A DNA stretch of 64,000 nucleotides, taken from the NCBI RefSeq assembly GCF_004359215.1, contig NC_090613.1:1801396-1865395 (forward strand), read 5' to 3'. The notes below the pieces were generated by a model. The model saw nothing but the letters and a program-made list of their open reading frames with translations, was not told the DNA's origin and searched no databases. The DNA is from Bremia lactucae (taxonomy: Eukaryota; Oomycota; Peronosporomycetes; Peronosporales; Peronosporaceae). Numbering within the stretch: position 1 is the stretch's first letter; the number at the start of each line of letters is the position of its first letter. Positions 1 to 10,184 of this stretch are shown here, piece by piece. A program made the translations under genes and the position numbers.

Positions 1-373
1 CTATCTCTTTGAGGCGCTCGTCCGCACTAAGCGGAGTGAATCTATATTCACTATGAGCCTTAGCTTTTCCGTATTTCGGCAGCTCGACGACGAGCTCTTT
101 CCTCTATGAGGATTATCTGCTATTGCTCTTCATCGAGCGGATTCGTAATGATGTTGGACTCAGGGTCCCGTGTCCTGCTCAATGCAGTTAAGACATCAGC
201 GGCACCATTTCTGGAAACGGATTCGGGGCTCGCCGACGTTCGTCCGGAGGAGAAGGCGTGAGCGAACGCCGCTCTTTTTCCTCCTCCTCTGATTGAGAGT
301 GACTTTTAAAGTCCACCGTTCCCTCATCGTCGAGGAAGGTGCTCAGAGTCTGTGACTCACGCTTGATTGTCAT
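1..373 (-). pseudogene. Antisense ORF of family E (aORF-E), 5' part, cut by window edge
   Basis: Reading the minus strand from an ATG at 371-373, the product begins MTIKRESQTLSTFLDDEG and continues into an acidic stretch and a proline/arginine-rich stretch (SLTPSPPDERRR). The same order of blocks occurs in the copy at 18455-19270, so the frame is shared although this copy shifts frame near position 200. It lies directly inside the 3' LTR of a family E retroelement and antisense to it. The start at 373 is preferred over the upstream ATG at 529 because the latter lies inside the LTR. Function is unknown. The remainder lies outside the window. Confidence 0.6.
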
Positions 374-484
374 TAGACAAAGGAATTGAAAACACAACCA
401 AACGGTTAGCTGTTTAGGTTCCAACCTCAAAGATGAAATGTAGCGAATGTTGTCACTCGGTGTCAACAGTCTGATGGGGGGGGG

Positions 485-956
485 GGTAATGGGGCACACA
501 TCGGTTGGAGAACCGTTGTTGTGGTACATTTTTTTAACCCTATTATCTAATTCTAAAATAGTTAGTTACTTAAATCCCATTTATTATGAGTAATAAATGT
601 GGTCGCCGCCAGATATAAACTGGCGGCCAGAATCTATTCTAATTAGCTAGGGTAAGGTTTTTAGATTTAAATAATTAAATAAAGTTCAGTTCCCCTTTTG
701 ATCTTAAAGCGTTAAGTGCCTTCCTAATGCTTGCGCATTGGCTGTAAGAGATAGAAGCCTTTGTAAGGTATTTGCTCTTGGGCACTAGTTGCCACTTGGT
801 TCTACGAACCCCTGAATCCCTTGAACTAGGATTCCCTAAGCTTTAATAGCTTGTACGACTCCCTGAAATGTTAAACCCATTAGTTCAATAGAACTAAGTG
901 ACTTTCTGAGTCTGAAAGTCTTCCTCTGACTTTAGGAGCGAGGCAGCTCCGCTACA
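485..956 (+). repeat. Family E LTR (3' LTR of an element that starts left of the window)
   Basis: This matches the LTRs at 12124-12576 and 19382-19870 along most of its length. It begins with (tg)taatggggcacacatcgg, the first two bases reading gg here, and ends gctccgctaca. A G-rich tract (gatgggggggggg, 473-486) abuts its left edge as a polypurine tract should upstream of a 3' LTR. The preceding aORF-E confirms that this is the 3' end of an element. Confidence 0.85.
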
Positions 957-1817
957 ATACTTTCGCTTAAGTAATTTCAGACTCCCAACTTATTAAGAAA
1001 TTTTCTGGAAAGACTATGGTTTCCAGACAAAAAGTACTTAAAAATAGTACAGCATAGTACATACAGTTAGCCATATAGATAAGAAAACTCTTGTATCATT
1101 AATATAGACAACCTTTTATCTGAGCTGCAATGTGGTTGATTAATTCACTTGCCTTGCTCAATGGTGCGCCTCAAGTTGGTGATGGGTTATCATTGCTTAC
1201 GCCTGTTGCACAGTGGCTGGGGCATGAGAGCGGTGAAAATTGTACTCGGGGGGAGTCATTTTGGCTGCTGCTGGATGGGCTGTTCGCGGGGAAGGGTGAG
1301 CCATTTGAAGCATGCGCAGCTGGTGAAATTACTACCGAAGATGATGCATTCCGTGCATGTGTACATACTTGTCTTGCGTGAATGCATTAAAAAGATATTG
1401 CGATGGTAATCGCATTGAAGCTCAAGTGGTTAGTATGTGGGCAGGCGTGCCACATCTTGGCGCGGGTTTCCCACAATGGAAAAGTTGAAACCGGTTACTG
1501 GCGTTTGGGGTTAACCAGGCTTCGCCCCACCGAGTTACGTTCTCCGCCATGTTTTTTATTGTTTCTAGGGCTTACATTAAAACTGATATAATTGTCACAA
1601 CGGTTGTTTAAGACCAGGATAGAAGTATGATAAGTATATGATCCATACTGGGATTGGCCAATAATATTCATTGAGATGTGTTGAGCCATTGTTAAGTTAC
1701 TAGAGTTAGGCTTAGGAGTAGCAAGCAGTTTGCAAACTAAGGACCTTAAACTAATTCACTTTAAGTGTTGCATCTTTGACTTGAAGTCGTTTTCGTCTAA
1801 TTCTTCTTATTAAAAGG
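957..1817. other. Unassigned segment, no recognised gene
   Basis: There is no LTR or recognisable domain here. Short open frames exist at 1130-1381 and 1403-1591 on the plus strand, with no similarity I recognise. The right end (about 1560-1817) runs into the Copia gag fragment and may be the LTR and leader of that element, but I could not identify LTR termini or a primer-binding site. Confidence 0.4.
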
Positions 1818-1920
1818 CTATGAGCCCAAGTTTGGACAACACGTTCAATATGGAGCGCTTCGACGGGTCGAATCACTTATTTTGGGTGTTTAAGATGAAG
1901 ACGTACCCCATGTCCAAGGG
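1818..1920 (+). pseudogene. Ty1/Copia gag N-terminal fragment
   Basis: The frame starting at ATG 1819 gives MSPSLDNTFNMERFDGSN, then a short block with F-W-x-F-K-M-K. The pattern F-[DN]-G-S-N-x-x-x-W-x-F-K-M-K is typical of Copia gag amino termini, which recognise RNA and form the particle. The frame is cut after about 34 codons, exactly where the family A LTR begins, so the element was interrupted by that insertion. This is the only Copia-like piece in the window. Confidence 0.55.
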
Positions 1921-2412
1921 TGTAACAGGGCAGTACTACTTTTAACATAACACTGATTACAGTTATAGGTGAGGTGCCTCGAAACTTCACGTACACAAAG
2001 GTACAGAGGAAGGTTTCTTATGAAGCTGAGGTCTTTAGCTTAAAAGTCTAGACTAAGGCTTTAGAATAGAGAAAAGTACAATTGTAATAATATATTTAGT
2101 TTCCTACGTAACGATCTTCTATCTACTACTGAACTTATTATCTTAATAGCAAACTAAGTTTGGCGCCTCCTTCCGCATTGCACAATCGTGTCTTTTATCG
2201 ATTGGCGGGATTGGATTAGGCTAAAATCAACCAATCAAAAGAGCTAGTGTCTTATTGCATCAATGTTTTCAAATTTGGTAAGATTGGAACGTTTTAAGTC
2301 AAAATTATCAAGGAAAGTAATTTTGTTCTTTATTTATTTCCTCTCATAGGAAAACATATTTCTTATTCCTCTTATACGAAATAATACTTATGTTACGGGA
2401 CACCCCGTTACA
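1921..2412 (+). repeat. Family A LTR
   Basis: It begins tgtaacagggc and ends acaccccgttaca. It contains the blocks shared by all A LTRs here: actgattacag, cacgtacacaaaggtacagagg, aaggctttagaatagag and acgatcttctatctactactga. Length is about 492 bp, close to the minus-strand copy at 53532-54044 (513 bp). The last 20 bases are nearly self-complementary. Confidence 0.8.
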
Positions 2413-2555
2413 GCCCCCCCGTTAACCAACAGCCACTATAGTGACTGATGAAGGGTGACAACAAATTAAATTACGTATTTCCCTGTAATTTTGCATTATT
2501 CGTTTTAGTCAAAATACAGACTTTATTTGCATTATTAATTTTGACCAAAATCAAC

Positions 2556-2789
2556 ATGGCGACAAATAAATCTGTGCGCGTGGCCCGTGAGGCCGCAAAG
2601 CTGGTAGCTGCACGGATCAGTGCAGCTGATAGATGCTAATGAGTCTACTGTGGGGAATACGTCACTCCTACTTCCATTGGAGGTGACTGGACCATTTCAT
2701 CTGTCGATGACATTGCAGGTGACGGTGACAAGTCACCTGCTACACCATTGTAGGTGACTGGTCCAAGTCACCGTCATCGCCCGACTCAG
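2556..2789 (+). pseudogene. Family A gag-like ORF, N-terminal part
   Basis: Starts at an ATG within aacatggcgaca and encodes MATNKSVRVAREAAKL, as in the copies near 41270 (plus) and 53395 (minus). A Ser/Asp/Pro-rich stretch follows (recurrent 'GGD..S.VDDIA.DGD.SPATP'). The first frame stops at 2637; the homologous reading continues in another frame to 2789, where the sequence switches abruptly to a family B LTR fragment. A basic N-terminus followed by a low-complexity acidic stretch is seen; the function (nucleocapsid/capsid-like) is inferred only from its position just inside the LTR. Confidence 0.6.
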
Positions 2790-2946
2790 TGCGCATGTTA
2801 AGCCGGATTACCGCTTCCGTGACGACACTTGTAATAAGGTACTTACATTTTTGGGTAAGGTCGCTCAGGCGCCCACCAAACACCTCACTGTGCCTAAAGG
2901 TGTGCTCGTAAGTAGAGCGTGGCTGCTATAGTTACACCCGCCTACA
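2790..2946 (+). repeat. Family B LTR, 3' part only
   Basis: From gcgcatgttaagccggattaccgcttc to cgcctaca it matches the right half of the B LTRs (for example 30375-30562). Its left edge is the truncation point of the A gag, so this is a recombination or insertion junction. Confidence 0.7.
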
Positions 2947-3260
2947 CTGCCAATGACTTCTAAGAGAATGGCTTCGAGCTACGTGACTCTTGCCCATATG
3001 TACGCTCTTAAGGCGACTGTGCTTCAGACTAGCAACATCCGTACCAAATGTCTCGGCTACATAGGTTCAAAGGATAATGAAATTCCTGATATTTGCTTTA
3101 AAGAGATTATGAAAAAAACAAAAATATACTTCTTTCCTTTGGAAAAAATTGTGTGACACCACCCCAAAATAGTGTCATTTTGGTCTATAAGTACCATTAT
3201 CGGTTTAACTCAAAACCAATATCGCTCACGGGCCGGAGTTTGTGAATCAACGCTTCTGAT
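2947..3260. other. Unassigned spacer with a 67-codon open frame
   Basis: An open frame at 2953-3156 (plus) starts MTSKRMASSYVTLAHMY and ends in a lysine-rich tail. I do not recognise it and nothing else supports coding. The following bases (3155-3260) have no recognisable feature. Confidence 0.3.
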
Positions 3261-3280
3261 CGTATTATAGATCTTATCAT

Positions 3281-3326
3281 ATCAAGTTCCCCGAAAACAA
3301 TACAAAATGTTTTCGGGGAACTTGAT
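3281..3326. repeat. 19-bp perfect hairpin (mitochondrial-like)
   Basis: Arms 3281-3299 and 3308-3326 are exact reverse complements (atcaagttccccgaaaaca and its complement) around an 8-nt loop. It lies about 80 bp upstream of the atp6-like frame. Such stem-loops in mitochondrial spacers can act in RNA processing; that role is inferred. Confidence 0.85.
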
Positions 3327-3406
3327 GTGTTGTATCAATTAAATGCAAGACAGAATGCATCTTGCAGGCGTTCGGGTGACAAAATTTAGGTTTTCAAATC
3401 TTCCAT

Positions 3407-3595
3407 ATGGTCGAAATTTTTATGTTTGGCCTTTTAGAACAATTTGAAATTTTACCTATTTTTCAAATACCTTTTATTTTTACCAACGCTTCTTTAATTT
3501 TAATAATAGGTTTAAGTTATTTATATATTTATACACGTATAAAATTTAAATTTATTCCAACACGTTTTCAACAAATTTTTGAAGGGGCGATTTAA
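3407..3595 (+). pseudogene. atp6: atp6-like fragment (ATP synthase subunit a, N-terminus)
   Basis: The 62-codon frame contains LEQFEILPIF, a hydrophobic membrane segment (FTNASLILIIGLSYLYIY) and FIPTRFQQIFE, in the order expected for the N-terminal third of mitochondrial ATP synthase subunit a. The stop follows shortly after, so the helices carrying the essential arginine are missing; the fragment cannot encode a proton channel. A/T at third codon positions matches organelle codon use. It is most likely a nuclear copy; a chimeric assembly join is the alternative. Confidence 0.6.
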
Positions 3596-3869
3596 GGATT
3601 GATTTTTCATCAATCCCCTTTTTTCATAATAAATTTATAATTTCCATTAAAATCTCAAATGATAACCTCAAGGAGAAATACTAATTTATGGTGATGATAA
3701 TTTTTATTTAATTAAAGAATTAAGTTATTTTAAAAAAATAAATTTAGTATGCTTAAATATTGAAAATAATATTTATTCAAATTTAAAAATAAAAAACATA
3801 TTATCTAATAAAAATCGCCCACCCCTAAATAATTTAGTTGTTCCGCTGAGTCCCGTCCCGAGATAATTC

Positions 3870-3944
3870 GGTTTAATTATATTAAATACCGCTTTCTTCT
3901 TACAATGTTTTTAAGAAGAAAGCGGTATTTGATATAATTAAACC
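3870..3944. repeat. 33-bp near-perfect hairpin (mitochondrial-like)
   Basis: Arms 3870-3902 and 3912-3944 pair over 33 positions with a single T-G wobble around a 9-nt loop. The A/T-rich arms resemble intergenic stem-loops of mitochondrial genomes. Confidence 0.85.
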
Positions 3945-4167
3945 TTTTGAAAAGCTTTTTTCAGTTAGGTGTAGCAACAGGGCAGGCCAAATGGGCGAGA
4001 AGTTCTTGGTAATTACTTTTTGCCGTCGGTTAGCCAAGGAAACCCCATTTACCATAGAAGCTTTAAGCTACAACATAGCAACTGAGCAGCACTTGGGATA
4101 CCGTAAACGGCTTACAAAAAGCACAATGTAGTTTAAGAAACATGCAATTATTTGCTAAATTGAGACG

Positions 4168-4386
4168 AAATCCTTCATCAATGCCTTTTTCCGTCAGCGG
4201 TGGGTACTCTTCTAAGTGGGCAAAGGATGTCAAACCTTTGTTTCAAGCTTGGACAGCCTTTTTTGTACAGAATGTGCAAAGCATAGGCGGTGAGGTCTGG
4301 CTTGACATGATAAATGCTTTCCGTGAACGGTTCGAGAAACGGACCGTATTCGGTGAACGCTATAAGTTGCAGCGTTTGTCTAGCGT
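4168..4386 (+). pseudogene. Family A gag-like ORF, middle part
   Basis: The frame gives K-D-V-K-P-L-F-Q-A-W-T-A-F followed by QNVQSIGGEVWLD and a basic helix (FRERFEKRTVFGERYKLQRLSS). The same block occurs at 42030-42190 (plus) and 52560-52650 (minus). It breaks off at 4386 against a truncated B LTR, just before the Cys-rich motif present in the other copies. About 1.4 kb of foreign DNA (2790-4167) separates it from its own N-terminus. Confidence 0.55.
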
Positions 4387-4708
4387 GTTCACTAAGTTAA
4401 GACTGATTTATATTTAATCGAATTAAATAAATTGCTTTTAAATAATAAGTGGATGCCACCTCTGTAGATGTACAACCCTACGTTGCGAGCGTATCATTAT
4501 GAATACCTCGGATATCGGATGAAGCAAGCCGTCATCCCTTCCAATGTTAATACACCTACGCGCATCACATATACAAGGGTGGATCACTTTGTGCATCACA
4601 CCCAGGTGGCAGGTCTAAGTACTCACATGAAGTAATTGACCATCCCGTTAAGTACATAACGTGAACTTAACGGGTTTGTGTAACATAGGGCAACTTTAGC
4701 CCGTTACA
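4387..4708 (-). repeat. Family B LTR (3' LTR of B1), truncated
   Basis: Reverse complement of the B LTR: its outer end is gggcaactttagcccgttaca at 4688-4708. The inner half is missing; the break at 4387 meets the A gag. Immediately outside, ccaccccccttt is the complement of a purine tract (aaaggggggtgg) as expected for the plus-strand primer of this element. Confidence 0.8.
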
Positions 4709-4844
4709 CCACCCCCCTTTCTAAGAACGAATTTACATTTTGTAAGATCGTCAACGGAAGGAAAGATAAACAGCGAGCCGCTTACGTCGCGCTGCTTTAG
4801 TACTTCTTTAGCGACCAGTGTGTGCAGTTACCCGGGCGCTTGAC

Positions 4845-5783
4845 ATGCCACCAAAAAGGGGCAAAGCTGATGGATCGTCTGCAAAGACACCCACGCAACC
4901 ACGCACGAAGCGCACGCGCAGCGATAAAACGCATCCGGCACCAAGTGTCCCAGTTACATCGCCGACAGACGCTGCTGTTGTTAACTGGGCTGAACAATCC
5001 ATTTCACTTGCGCAGTGAGGATATAGATCCGTCGCTCATTGCTGATTACAATGAGTCGACACCGCTGCCATCACTTCGTAATAGTGATGAGCCCAGCGAG
5101 CAAATGAGGAAGGATGATGGTCCTTTATTGCCCATCCAAACTTCACCCGTTGCTCTTATAATGAAGACGCCCAACGTTGCGAAGGTCAACTTGCCTTACA
5201 TCAACAAAGCAACTGTCTCGTCGTCTGCGCTAGCTAGCGCAGCAAATATTCATGAGAACGCTATTCATAAAGGCGCAGCTGCTTCTCAGTTGGGTAGAAT
5301 CACAGCACCTGCCGTTCAGACCAACATTCACAATGGGTCTGACGCAGAAGAGCCTGATCATAAAGCTTCACCGACGGCACGTGAGCGTGTCCAGTCGGTG
5401 TCAAAAGCCAGTCGCATTGAACGTGGCTATGGGACTGGTGGTATACTACCGAGCGACCTCCATTCGAATGGTCTTAATTGGATGGAACGAGTGCGTCGCT
5501 CCTAGAGCGCGCTACTCTAGATGCACATAATTTTAATGGCACCTATAGATCGTAGAAGGCTCAGGGAAAATCACTTGGTCGTGTTTCCACGATCCCGGTC
5601 GTGTTGCATTCAAACGAATCAACCGACCAATACGAAGTGGAATTCCTGCGCCACTTTCAGCCACATTCCAATGTGGCGAAACAACGCTCGCAGCGAGTTA
5701 ATTTTGCTCGCTTGCGTGTGAAAAAAATCATGGGCGGTACTTTACCCCCTCCCCGTTTCTACTCATCACGCCGCTCCTGTTAG
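4845..5783 (+). pseudogene. Antisense ORF of family B (aORF-B), copy in B1
   Basis: Starts MPPKRGKADGSSAKTPTQ and continues (after a frameshift near 4990) with SEDIDPSLIADYNESTPLPS, KGAAASQLG, SPTARERVQSVSKASR, then IPVVLHSNESTDQYE and RVNFARLRVKK, ending at a TAG at 5781-5783. The basic proline-rich N-terminus and the C-terminal motifs recur at 28530-29378 and 39119-40042. It is antisense to B1, about 135 bp inside its 3' LTR, and its stop lies about 12 nt from the end of pol on the other strand. Several frameshifts make this copy inactive. Product function is unknown; a nucleic-acid-binding role is only suggested by the basic N-terminus. Confidence 0.7.
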
Positions 5784-5795
5784 TCTTTACGGAAC

Positions 5796-6560
5796 TAGCG
5801 GAGAGACAATTGTGCTCCTTCTCATAGGCAGACACCCCAGGCCCGGTACGTCGACGCGCAACGCGTCGTCCGGTTCCCAAAAGTCAAACCTCTTTGGGTA
5901 TCCTCTTCACTGGATGAGAATTGGATGATTCGGATGCACGGAGCGGTGGGCAACCAACTATTCAGCAAGGAAGCGTTGGTTCCCAGTAGCATCCATCAGT
6001 GTAGGTGGCGCCCGATAGGACCGGCGATTTCGCCCACCTACTCGCGGTAGCCTATCCGCTTCCATTCAGTCGCAGTCAATAAGCGCTGCTGAACGACGGA
6101 TCGGGGATCTCGAAAATCAAGTCTCGTGACTGACTTCGGATCTTCACGTTGTCCGCTCAAAGGAACGCCAGGGTTACCAAAGGCTGAAACTTTGGCTGGA
6201 CCTTTTGAACAAGTTGATGCTGAGGGATACGCGCGTGATATCCCTCGCTCTCCAAGTCCGTATCATGGTCGGAGGAGTCATTCGGCTGAGAGTTTCTCAC
6301 CATTCCTGTCTCTCTCACTAGATCGACGCTCGACTCACAGTCGGCGTCACCATCGGTCTCCTCAAACAGATGGGGGTATGTGATCCCTTCTGGATCAACC
6401 AACCGTTTCAGACGCTCCACGTAAAATACGGCGTGCATATTTATATACGGGGAAGGGTGAGCCTATAATTTAGGTCTCCAACCTCTTCGACCACCGTAAA
6501 CGGCCCGACGAAACGCGGCAAAAATTTCTTAGTACCTTCAGGTAGTACAGAGATTGCATT
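5796..6560 (-). pseudogene. B1 integrase C-terminus, linker and chromodomain
   Basis: On the minus strand, AVFYVERLKRLVDPEGITYPH (HPVFYVGRLKRYVDP in better copies) marks the end of the integrase C-terminal domain. An acidic Ser/Asp linker follows, then a decayed chromodomain (traces of the block QILVQWKGYP..DSWEP near 5960-5860). A TAG at 5796-5794 matches the stop after LRPLR in copy X. Chromodomains of chromoviruses are thought to direct integration to marked chromatin. Multiple frameshifts. Confidence 0.6.
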
Positions 6561-7700
6561 TTTAGGTAGAGTAGCAGTACTTGATATCACTTTATCCCCA
6601 ACATTAGAGCATATATTGTTTTTGCGACCATTTCGGTCAGCACATTATTTTTGTTTATCCTGTGCGCTTGCCATCGCGTCACGGACTTTTCATGTGATGG
6701 CTAATCGCTCATCCACAAAGCGTTGGGCTTCGCGCAAGCTTTTTGTATTAACTCGCCTATGACACCGTCGAGAAGTCGGTCATAGGACTTAGTCTTATTG
6801 ACATCTTTACCAATGCGAAACTGGCAGGGTCACGAGGGCAAGCTTTTAAACTATCTCTCTCTTTTTTTCATTGCACCGAGTATAGTGAGGGGCCCTCCCT
6901 CACTAAGACTCAGTCTGCGCACACACGAGGCTGGCGTCCGAGGATGGGGCAGTCCGTTTATATAAAATAGTGTCACACCCGTACTGGCGTGAAACACTAT
7001 TATTTATAGCGAACACAATTGTTGCTCCGCTCTTTCGGAGTCACTATTGTGCGTAATACATCCGTTACGACCCAATCGGCACGTTCTGTTTGGCAATCAG
7101 TCTGGAGATGATCTGCAGTCGACATGTGAAGCTTGCTACATTGCAGCTCAAACACATGACGCCAAAAACATACGTAAGAACTGAATCCGGGTTCGATACT
7201 ATGGAGGCGGGCATCCCGTGTAGTCGGTATTTATGATTTAGAACAAGAAAGCTGCCTCCTTGCATATGATCAATGCTTTACATGGTCTAAATGCACCAGT
7301 CTGTCTACAAGGATGACGAGCCCCGTCCGACCCTTGTGTCGGGCGGCATGCCAAACATGAACTCCAAACTTACCGACTTCCAACAATCCGTTGGATTTTC
7401 AATGGCGCACTGCTGGATGGAGCGGCTTAATGCGCTGAAACTATTCGCAAGAACGAATATAGTTTGCCAACCATCGATATAGGTGTGGCCACCAAAATTC
7501 TTTCGACACTTTTAAATATGTCTTTCCACGACCCAGATGCCCACTCGATGGCGCGTCATGAAGCTCGTGAGGGAGCATCAGCTTGAGATCTGTGTGATGA
7601 GGCACATAGATTCTCAAGGGATCACAAGGTGACAGCTGATGCCATTACAGGCCATCGCTGAAGCTAAAGCGATTTAGCTTAGCCTTCAGGTGCGACGGAA
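6561..7700 (-). pseudogene. B1 integrase core, broken
   Basis: Minus-strand similarity to the integrase at 57540-58426. Recognisable pieces include the region around the second catalytic Asp (complement of ggttcgatactatggaggcgggcatcccgtg, near 7190-7220) and the block encoding HDAP.SGHLGR near 7550. Numerous single-base insertions and deletions remove any continuous reading. It would catalyse insertion of element cDNA if intact. Confidence 0.55.
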
Positions 7701-8880
7701 GGGAGACCTTTTGTCCACCGAAGTGATCCAACAGCAGACGACAATGTTCGTCCTGACTGTAGCTTTTTGTGTATAAAAGAGGCTAACAAGCTCGTTACGT
7801 TGTACGCCTTAATTGCTGCCAACATTGATGGCTCAGATTGTGCTTTAACACTAGACACACTTTCCTGGTGTCTTACATCGAAGTCTGGCCTGAGCGACAA
7901 CGCGTCAGCAAAGACATTCGACGTACTCGGCTAGTTTTCAACTTTAAAATTAACATTAGAGAAGAATGTTAGCCATCTTGCCATTCTAGGCGAGAGGTAC
8001 GGTGAGTTTATTGCGGTCCGCAATGATGCGTGATCCGTATAAACCCAAAATGGTTCGGTGCCCAATAGGTGCACTCGAAACTTAACAAGGGCATACTTTA
8101 TGAAAATAGCTCCTCGTCATGCACAGATTATTCAGTTCCGCAGCTTTCAAAAGCCGGGACTGATAAGAAATGACACGGTCAACGCCGGTGTCATCGTTTT
8201 GCATGAGTGCGCTGCCGATTGCAAAATTCCTTGCGCCACAGACGACGCTAAAATGCTTATCCGCGTCTGGAAATGCCAAGACCGGTGCCTCTATAAGAGA
8301 TTGCTTCACTGACGTGAACGTACCATCTTGTTCTTTTAACTAAGCCGATTCTGCGTCCTTTTTAAGGAGGTCAGACAAGGGCTTAGTTCGCTCAGCATAA
8401 TTCCTGGTAGACTTATGCAAGTAATACGCAAGCCCTAGGAATTGGCGCAAATCCTTAACATGTCGTGGGACTGGCCATTCTTTTACTGATTTACCTTGTC
8501 TGAGTCTGCTCGTACACCATGTGTACCTACGATGCAGCTCAGCACAGGTATCTCGGGGACCCCAACGACGCACTTTTGCAGGATGGCGTACAATTAAGAG
8601 TCACCCAAAGTCTGCAACACAGCGTTTTAAATGACGCTTGTGCGACTCTATTTCGGTCAGCCCGTTCTCGGCCCTACTATGCACGAATACATAGTCAAAG
8701 ATATTCGGCGCGTAGGCACGGTGCTGACGCATCACGTGAGCCACCACTCGGTTGAATGTGGCTGGAGCGGTTCAAACCTTGACCATCACAAGCCACTCCT
8801 AAAGCACACCGGGTGCTTACTGGCGTTTTGGCTACATCGAAATCTCTTATTGAGTACCTGATTGTAGCCATCCTTCAAAT
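7701..8880 (-). pseudogene. B1 RNase H and part of reverse transcriptase
   Basis: The minus strand encodes KQSLIEAPVLAFPDADKHFSVVCGARNFAIGSALMQ (normally VVCDASNFAIGSAL, so the first catalytic Asp is Gly here) and SYQSRLLKAAELNN, a C-terminal RT/RNase H region. Upstream, VPRHVKDLRQFLGLAYYLHK is the thumb region. The sequence then jumps at about 8880 to the pre-RT linker: roughly 360 bp present in B2 (59400-59755), covering the first RT motifs, are missing. Confidence 0.6.
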
Positions 8881-10184
8881 CGCGATGTTTCCACAAAACT
8901 TAGAGAACGGACTGTCTCTCACGGCATCCCAACCTTGAGCAGCGAACTGTTTCTTTTTGTCCGTTTCTAGGACGCTCTTGTCTATTGTGGGCGACGAGCT
9001 ACCCTCCGCCAAATTCGCTTCTGGAACTTGTGTAACTATTTCGTGGACGTTTCCTTCCTTAATTTGGCAAGGAAAATATCTCAGCACATCTCCGGGAGTT
9101 TTCCTTTTTTCACGGCGAAGTTTAAGACATGCTGGAGCACCTCAACTGATGATGCCTCCGCTATATTGTCTTCAACGGTCTCGAACACCTCGTTTAAAGG
9201 CCCGTCCTATTTAATTAAGACCGATCCAAAGGTCACTCGTTTTGACGTGCCTTTGACCGTACTTAAATGTCGGGTACTCTTTTACGAATGGCCACGACCT
9301 TGACTGGGAAGCGGGTGCCGTTACTGTTTCGGATAACGCACCCCTTCCAACCGCACGAGGGTCTTGGCTTTGTGCCGGTTCTTGCGACGCTTGACTACCT
9401 GTCAGCTCGCCGTCTACTGCCACATGCTTTCGGCTCTGTGTTGCACCAGACTTGCCCTTCAATTGATGATTGGTTAGTTTTGCATTTCTAATCATATACA
9501 CCTTTTTGGGTGTACAGGGCAAGACCAACTCCCATTATGCTTTGGAGGATTTGTCGGCCCCGGGTATCGAACCCGGGACCTCCCGGCCCTGAAGTGATTG
9601 GCGGACCACTAATCCACCAGGATCAGTTCCACTACACCACCAGGATCGGTATGCTTTCGGCTCTGTGCAGGACATTCGGACGCATGACTACTTGTCATCG
9701 TCCTTTTCACTTTCCCAGTATCCACGAGCTGGTTAGGACTCGGTGACGTTTGACATCCCGTCAACGCACCATCAACTGTGTTCGAAACGACATCAGTTGC
9801 ATAGGCCTCTTGCAAGAGCACATCCTTTCCGGTGTCCTGCGTAGAATTCGCAACTGTGCGTGTACGCCAGTCTATCCATGGTTGGTGTTTAACTAACCAT
9901 GGCATGCCTAGGATGAGGCCCTACGGACTCTCCATACTTAGCACTGTGAACTTTTCGTTACAAGAGTAGTCACTAAAACTGAAGGCGAGTTCAACTTGAA
10001 CTCTTTAGACTTTACGAGCGCGCTGTTCGCTAAACGAACGGTCGCCTATTGTCGCTTGCCATCCTGGCTAGCAACTCAAACACCGCCGGTCTCTGTTTTA
10101 GAGCCGCGAGTTTCACAAAATTCTGTGATTCACCCGAATTCACGAGAAGGCTCATCATATCGTCATAGTCTCGTACTCGAGCGC
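8881..10184 (-). pseudogene. B1 protease and pre-RT linker, split by a SINE
   Basis: Minus-strand homologue of 34400-35290 (plus) and 59760-60800 (minus). It includes the protease C-terminal block (complement of the MPWL.KHQPWIDWRTRTVAN coding region, 9840-9905) and the linker that encodes S-K-R-V-T-F-G in other copies. The SINE at 9441-9650 with its 17-bp duplication divides it. The active-site DSGAS codons near 10120 are degraded. Confidence 0.55.
9424..9667 (-). mobile_element. tRNA-derived SINE with 17-bp target-site duplication
   Basis: The direct repeats 9424-9440 and 9651-9667 (atgctttcggctctgtg) are identical, and the pre-insertion sequence is seen uninterrupted in B2 near 60300. The 210-bp insert (9441-9650) read on the minus strand has a pol III A box (TGGATTAGTGG, 9616-9606) and a perfect B box (GGTTCGATACC, 9573-9563) 32 nt apart inside a tRNA-like head, then a unique tail without poly(A). 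The long duplication indicates target-primed reverse transcription driven by a LINE. The source tRNA is not identifiable with confidence. Confidence 0.85.

Larger units (their letters stand above)
3261..3958. other. Mitochondrial-like insert (probable NUMT)
   Basis: This segment is very AT-rich compared with its flanks and carries an atp6-like reading frame and two long perfect or near-perfect hairpins, a combination expected of organelle DNA and absent elsewhere in the window. A second AT-rich open stretch lies at about 3670-3845 on the plus strand (contains LIYGDDNFYLIKEL), unidentified. It sits inside a family A gag, whose N-terminal part ends at 2789 and whose later part resumes at about 4168. 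Exact ends cannot be fixed without the mitochondrial genome. Confidence 0.6.

Noticed and set aside
3407..3595. Possibility that the window is organelle DNA
   Set aside because: Only this short AT-rich insert looks mitochondrial; flanks are nuclear LTR elements.
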